Part shown: in pieces, positions 8,670 to 11,538 of the stretch | How positions within the stretch are numbered: position 1 is the first letter of the stretch | How the letters are laid out: every line of letters begins with the position of its first letter | NCBI GenBank assembly: GCA_036835375.1 | Contig: DAITMB010000142.1 | Span: 1-11,538 of the forward strand | DNA: 11,538 nucleotides | From: JANQTF01 sp036835375 | GTDB taxonomy: Bacteria > Bacteroidota > Bacteroidia > J057 | Direction of reading: 5' to 3' | The notes under the pieces: generated by a model | The model's input: only the letters and a program-made list of their open reading frames with translations | Told to the model about the DNA's origin: nothing | Database searches by the model: none | Translations under genes and position numbers: made by a program

Positions 8670-8843
8670 CTTTGCTTGATTTTGCCATTTCCGGCCAAAA
8701 GTCGAAGCGGATGGCGATTCGAACCTTGGTAGAGTTGCGTGCACCCGTTGCATCAGCAGGCGCAGAGCGACTGCCACCTACCAAGTTGGTCATTCCACTA
8801 AATCATATAGGCCAAGGGTAAGTTGGACCTGAATCAAGCAAAG
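8670..8843. repeat. Nested imperfect inverted repeat, about 174 bp
   Basis: The outer arms are a perfect 12-bp inverted pair, CTTTGCTTGATT at 8670-8681 and AATCAAGCAAAG at 8832-8843. Inside lies an 8-bp pair, CTTGGTAG at 8725-8732 and CTACCAAG at 8778-8785, and GGCC occurs at near-symmetric positions (8693 and 8810). The centres of these pairs fall within a few bases of each other (about 8753-8757), so the stretch can fold as one long interrupted hairpin. It begins 5 bp after the 54-bp array. It could be a miniature non-autonomous element, a structured RNA, or partly chance; no transposase is near and no target-site duplication was obvious. Confidence 0.5.
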
Positions 8844-8896
8844 AATCTACGAACTGAAGCACTTTATGCCTAACCCAAGCTATTTTTGTTCTGTAC

Positions 8897-8914
8897 ACTT
8901 ATCATTTGATAAGT
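8897..8914. promoter_or_regulatory. Perfect 8-bp palindrome with 2-bp spacer
   Basis: ACTTATCA and TGATAAGT form an exact inverted repeat around TT. It lies 45 bp beyond the stop codon of the PIN-domain toxin gene. The tight spacer and missing T tract fit a dimeric protein-binding site better than a terminator, but no regulated gene starts beside it. A weak transcript-end hairpin for the toxin operon is the alternative. Confidence 0.35.
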
Positions 8915-8959
8915 TTGCCTACTGCGCAGTCTCTCTTTTGGACACAATCCGAGCCCATT

Positions 8960-9421
8960 TCAATAAGCCCTGATATCTACCCATTCTATGGCAAAAAAAG
9001 TCGGGCTTAGATGATCGAAATCCCGGTCAGTGGTGATCAGTGTCGCGCCCAACGTGGCAGCAGTGGCCGCAATCCAAAGATCATTCTTGCCCATATTACG
9101 CGCTGAAAGTCCAGGCGGTAGAGGATGTTCGACTAACCTTCCCTGGCTGTAAGCATCGACTTTCCCATATTGCTCAATCAATGATTGCCCTGTTAGCGGT
9201 ACCATCTGAAAGCTACGCAGCAACTGAACCAATTCGCCCAAACGCCGCGGTCCCCATTGATTCTGGCGAGTAAGCGAGTCCAGTTCCCCTAATGTGGCAT
9301 AGCTATAGCCCAAGAAAACATCGGGCTGCGAGCGGTAAGTCTGTTCGAAATCAGCGCCGAAGGAGGCCCGCTTGATGAGCAGTAACATGATGTTGGTATC
9401 GAGCAGGTAGCGTCTCGGCAT
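8960..9421 (-). CDS. vapC: PIN-domain ribonuclease, VapC-like toxin of a type II toxin-antitoxin pair
   Basis: The 153-residue protein has the complete acidic set of PIN-domain nucleases: Asp8 in LLDTNI, Glu46 in ATLGELDSL, Asp114 in GKNDLWIAATA, and Asp132/Asp134 in TTDRDFDHL. These residues bind Mg2+ or Mn2+ at the RNA-cutting site; VapC toxins typically cleave tRNA or rRNA, but the target cannot be predicted here. The length is slightly above the common 125-145 residues. No signal peptide or membrane segment is present, so it is cytoplasmic. It starts at an ATG 12 bp after the stop of the upstream gene on the same strand, the usual antitoxin-first arrangement. All catalytic residues are intact, so the toxin should be active unless held by its partner. 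Confidence 0.9.
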   Translation of the reverse strand: MPRRYLLDTNIMLLLIKRASFGADFEQTYRSQPDVFLGYSYATLGELDSLTRQNQWGPRRLGELVQLLRSFQMVPLTGQSLIEQYGKVDAYSQGRLVEHPLPPGLSARNMGKNDLWIAATAATLGATLITTDRDFDHLSPTFFAIEWVDIRAY

Positions 9422-9433
9422 GGGAAATCCGCA

Positions 9434-9733
9434 TCACGAAGTGAGCATGCCTAAGAGGTCTTCCAAGGATTCCTCTTCTTTTTCCCAGGCTCCGTATGGC
9501 GGCTTTGTGATAGGCTTTGTCTCACCTTCAACCGGTTCTAAGCGATTGGTCAAATGGGCTTCGTAAGACATCGATTCAGGCTCCTTTGCCAGTCCTAATT
9601 CGGCGAGCCAGGAAGCAGCAGGCTCCACAGTCGATCCCTCGCGCCGATAGGATACCCCCAGGCGATCGAGCAGCAATTGTACCGGGCGGAAATCGCGCTG
9701 TGAAGGAAATTCTATGGAGATTCGATAGGACAT
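9434..9733 (-). CDS. Probable antitoxin partner of the PIN-domain toxin, family not recognised
   Basis: This 99-residue protein is encoded immediately before the PIN toxin with 12 bp between them. Its assignment rests on position, size and character. The N-terminal third (SYRISIEFPSQRDFRPVQLL, then LDRLGVSYRR) predicts a strand, a helix and a strand. The middle (about 50-82) is Pro/Glu/Lys-rich and probably disordered. The tail EKEEESLEDLLGMLTS is acidic and amphipathic, as expected for a segment that wraps a toxin and blocks its active site. I see no ribbon-helix-helix, AbrB or Phd motif, so DNA binding and self-regulation are unproven. The start is the ATG at 9733; a -7-like TATCTTAG (minus strand, 9766-9759) lies about 25 bp upstream. 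It could instead be an unrelated small protein co-transcribed with the toxin. Confidence 0.72.
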   Translation of the reverse strand: MSYRISIEFPSQRDFRPVQLLLDRLGVSYRREGSTVEPAASWLAELGLAKEPESMSYEAHLTNRLEPVEGETKPITKPPYGAWEKEEESLEDLLGMLTS

Positions 9734-9780
9734 AGTGGCTGCTTTAAGGTTGATAATTCTAAGATACAGTTTTTTTGATG

Positions 9781-9807
9781 CGAATGGTTCGAATGATACG
9801 AAAATCT
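9781..9807. promoter_or_regulatory. Three 9-bp direct repeats upstream of the toxin-antitoxin pair, possible operator
   Basis: CGAA occurs at 9781, 9790 and 9799, exactly 9 bp apart. The first two units, CGAATGGTT and CGAATGATA, share 7 of 9 bases and the third keeps only CGAA. The junction also makes the palindrome TTCGAA (9788-9793). The block lies 48 bp upstream of the antitoxin start and just upstream of the -7-like TATCTTAG, a place where an autoregulator could bind. Binding is inferred only. Confidence 0.35.
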
Positions 9808-9965
9808 GTCAATGTTGCCTGTGTAAACCTATCAGCTTATTACGCCATTGATCCCCTGATCGTTCTGAATGGTGCCTGCAACGAACGACAAAATGACCCT
9901 TGCATCTATGTCATATGTCCACTTTTCGCTGGTTCAGCGTAACGATCTGTCTTCCGCTCCTTCTT
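9808..9965. other. Non-coding stretch, nothing recognised
   Basis: No reading frame with protein-like content, no RNA gene and no clear hairpin were found between the possible operator and the inverted-repeat element. Confidence 0.45.
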
Positions 9966-10220
9966 CACACGGAGATACGGAGCAATGGAGATTCACGGAG
10001 AAGAAGAGGTTGGGGAAGGGTATATGGGTATGAGAGATAAGGGTTAAATTCTTGCTTTTCCATTCAACCATTCCCCAACTCTACCATTCAACCATTTCTT
10101 CCTTGGCGTCTTCCTTAGCGCCATTGCAGTGAAAAAACGATATGTCTCCCTCATTCAACCATTCCCCAGCTCAACCATTTCCACCTCTGTGAATCTCTGT
10201 GCCCTTAGTGCCTCCGTGTT
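9966..10220. repeat. Inverted-repeat element of about 255 bp
   Basis: The left arm (9966-10020, starting CACACGGAGATACGG and ending GGTTGGGGAAGGG) is an imperfect reverse complement of the right arm (10159-10220, starting ACCATTCCCCAGCTC and ending CCTCCGTGTTG). Shared blocks, read on the right arm, are TTCCCCA, GTGAATCTC and CTCCGTGT, in the same order in both. The middle (10021-10158) holds another copy of the CATTCAACCATTCCCCA motif and TTGGCGTCTTCCTTAGCGCC. From memory, motifs such as CTCTGTGAATCTCTGTG and CCTTGGCGTCTT recur between genes in many Bacteroidota and other environmental genomes. It lies between the 3' end of the M1 peptidase gene and the toxin-antitoxin pair, with no transposase, so it is best seen as a non-autonomous interspersed repeat. 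Confidence 0.65.
10061..10171. repeat. Direct repeat pair CATTCAACCATTCCCCARCT
   Basis: Bases 10061-10080 and 10152-10171 match at 19 of 20 positions (A versus G near the end). A shorter relative, CATTCAACCATTTC, lies at 10085-10098. The copies lie inside the larger inverted-repeat element and suggest it grew by internal duplication. Confidence 0.75.
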
Positions 10221-10254
10221 GAACTCTTCCCCTTTCCTCCTAGGTGCCCTGCTT

Positions 10255-11538
10255 CTACTTCTCCTCCACGGTTACCTTCAGATAGCCGCTGTCCAGGAGG
10301 TTGAGGCTCAATTCTGCCCCCTCGGGCACCATGATTCTCTGCCAGGAAGCATTTGGCAAAAGCGTAACGGGTTCCTCGCCCACTGTCGCAAATACCTGAA
10401 ACGGGAACCCCGGGTCAGCAGCCCAGCGATATTCACGGTAGTCATTCCCCGCTGCGTCCTGACCACGCCTCAGCTCCAATTCCGGAATGCTGAGCTCGGT
10501 CAGGTAATACATGATGAGCTTGCGGAAGTCTTGCTTCGCGTGCGCATTCACCATCATAATCAGCGAATCTGTGGACCAATGCCCCCGGTTGTAGGTCCGT
10601 AGCGCCTGGTTGAGTGCGGTAAAAAATGCCTCATCATCCCCCATCTGCCTTCGAATCGTGTGGAGGATCAGAGCACCCTTGTAATAAATGTCGGTGTCTT
10701 TGCGGTTGGCCCAGCTATTGTAGCGCACGCCGGGAGTTTTTTGCACTGCCCGTTTGTTGGCAGTGATGGCCATAGCGCGAGCTAAAAGCTTGTCATGCAG
10801 GTCTACACCATATTGTTCTTCCACAAACAACATCTCATTGTAGGTGGCAAAGCCTTCGTGGAGCCAGGCATCGGCATAGTCAGAGGCAGTGAGGAGGTTG
10901 CCCCACCACTCATGCGAAAGTTCATGAACGAGGGTGAGGTTATATTCGATTTCCTTCGAGCTGTTGCGAAAGCCGGGTCCCATGGAGATCGCCGATTGGT
11001 GTTCCATGGCCGAGAAGGTTGACTGAACGATTTTGCAGCCATCTTCCCACCACGGAAAAAGGCCCCACCTTTTCTCCAGACTTGCCATGACCGGAATGGC
11101 CTGCGCATAATGACTCGCCGCCTCGGCGCTGTCATAGTCCAGCGCCACCACCTCGATATTCCGAGGGGTCCCTTCCACATCCGTGTAGGGGAGTTGCAAA
11201 CTCACGAAAGAGCCAATGTTGAAGGACAATCCATACACATTGATCGGGTTGCGAAGGGCAAAATGATACACATCGCCCAGCTCGCTGGGGCTGATTTCCA
11301 TCAGGCGGCCATTGGCTGCCACCACCTGATTGGTCGCCGAACTCACTCGGATAAAACAGCTATCCGGCTCGTCGATCAGCAGGTCTTTGCAGGGCATCAT
11401 GTACTGCGGCCCAATGCCCTGTGTCACGGAACCCACGTAGGAGCGGTCTAGCTTGTCTTTTTTCCACTGAACAGGCCCTTGCCCCGCGATATTGGCGGGT
11501 TTTCCTTCATATCGAATGTGCAGCGCTACCGCTTCATT
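10255..11538 (-). CDS. M1-family zinc aminopeptidase (gluzincin), N-terminal part outside the window
   Basis: The frame stays open to the right edge (427 visible residues), so the real start lies beyond 11538; the GTG at 11436 is internal. Visible residues 205-214 read HELSHEWWGN, and Glu228 in WLHEGFATYNE completes the HExxH-x18-E zinc site (His205, His209, Glu228; Glu206 is the general base). About 26 residues before it, AMEHQSA replaces the GAMEN exopeptidase motif; its Glu should hold the substrate amino group, and the MEHQSA form is common in bacterial M1 enzymes. DIYYKGALILHTIRR supplies the likely catalytic Tyr. The protein ends about 200 residues after the zinc site, with only a short C-terminal beta-like section and no large helical ERAP-type domain, so it is a compact M1 type. 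It removes N-terminal residues from peptides. Location (periplasm or surface) cannot be judged without the N-terminus. Confidence 0.93.
   Translation of the reverse strand, partial: NEAVALHIRYEGKPANIAGQGPVQWKKDKLDRSYVGSVTQGIGPQYMMPCKDLLIDEPDSCFIRVSSATNQVVAANGRLMEISPSELGDVYHFALRNPINVYGLSFNIGSFVSLQLPYTDVEGTPRNIEVVALDYDSAEAASHYAQAIPVMASLEKRWGLFPWWEDGCKIVQSTFSAMEHQSAISMGPGFRNSSKEIEYNLTLVHELSHEWWGNLLTASDYADAWLHEGFATYNEMLFVEEQYGVDLHDKLLARAMAITANKRAVQKTPGVRYNSWANRKDTDIYYKGALILHTIRRQMGDDEAFFTALNQALRTYNRGHWSTDSLIMMVNAHAKQDFRKLIMYYLTELSIPELELRRGQDAAGNDYREYRWAADPGFPFQVFATVGEEPVTLLPNASWQRIMVPEGAELSLNLLDSGYLKVTVEEK

Noticed and set aside
8479..8821. Open frames on both strands across the 54-bp repeat (94 and 104 residues)
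   Set aside because: They are open because the repeat unit is a multiple of three without stops; composition is low-complexity, neither shows a domain, and both strands being open argues against either.
10129..10602. Plus-strand open frame of 157 codons
   Set aside because: It spans the inverted-repeat element and the antisense of the M1 peptidase C-terminus, with no protein-like motif.

Overview
The window looks like chromosomal DNA of a free-living member of the Bacteroidota, possibly from the Saprospiria/Cytophagia side; the finer placement is inference. The evidence is a SusC/SusD outer-membrane import pair, two secreted proteins ending in type IX secretion system (T9SS) type A sorting domains, and start codons preceded by A-rich stretches instead of Shine-Dalgarno sequences.

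Layout. (1) Bases 2-586 hold the 3' end of a gene for a LamG-like, T9SS-secreted protein, closed by a clear intrinsic terminator at 596-642. (2) Bases 756-8168 hold three co-directional genes with gaps of 33 and 60 bp. They encode a T9SS-exported double beta-helix protein with an FnIII domain, a SusC/RagA-type TonB-dependent transporter with an N-terminal STN domain, and a SusD/RagB-type surface lipoprotein. A strong terminator at 8207-8242 closes the unit. It reads as a small polysaccharide-utilisation-like operon: the secreted beta-helix protein would bind or cut a polymer outside the cell, SusD would capture the product and SusC would import it. The substrate cannot be read from the sequence. 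(3) Bases 8243-8959 carry no convincing gene. They hold a 54-bp tandem repeat, a roughly 174-bp nested imperfect inverted repeat and a short perfect palindrome. (4) Bases 8960-9733, minus strand, encode a PIN-domain (VapC-like) toxin preceded by a small protein that is the likely antitoxin but belongs to no family I recognise. A 9-bp direct repeat lies just upstream of the pair. (5) Bases 9734-10254 are non-coding and hold a roughly 255-bp inverted-repeat element with internal direct repeats. (6) From 10255 to the right edge, minus strand, is the C-terminal part of an M1-family zinc aminopeptidase that runs off the window.

The genes are of known families. The less explained parts are the repeats at 8536-8843, the inverted-repeat element at 9966-10220, the unrecognised antitoxin with its 9-bp repeats, and the two-helix build of the secreted protein that leads the SusCD operon. 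I found no tRNA, rRNA, CRISPR array, transposase or phage gene.
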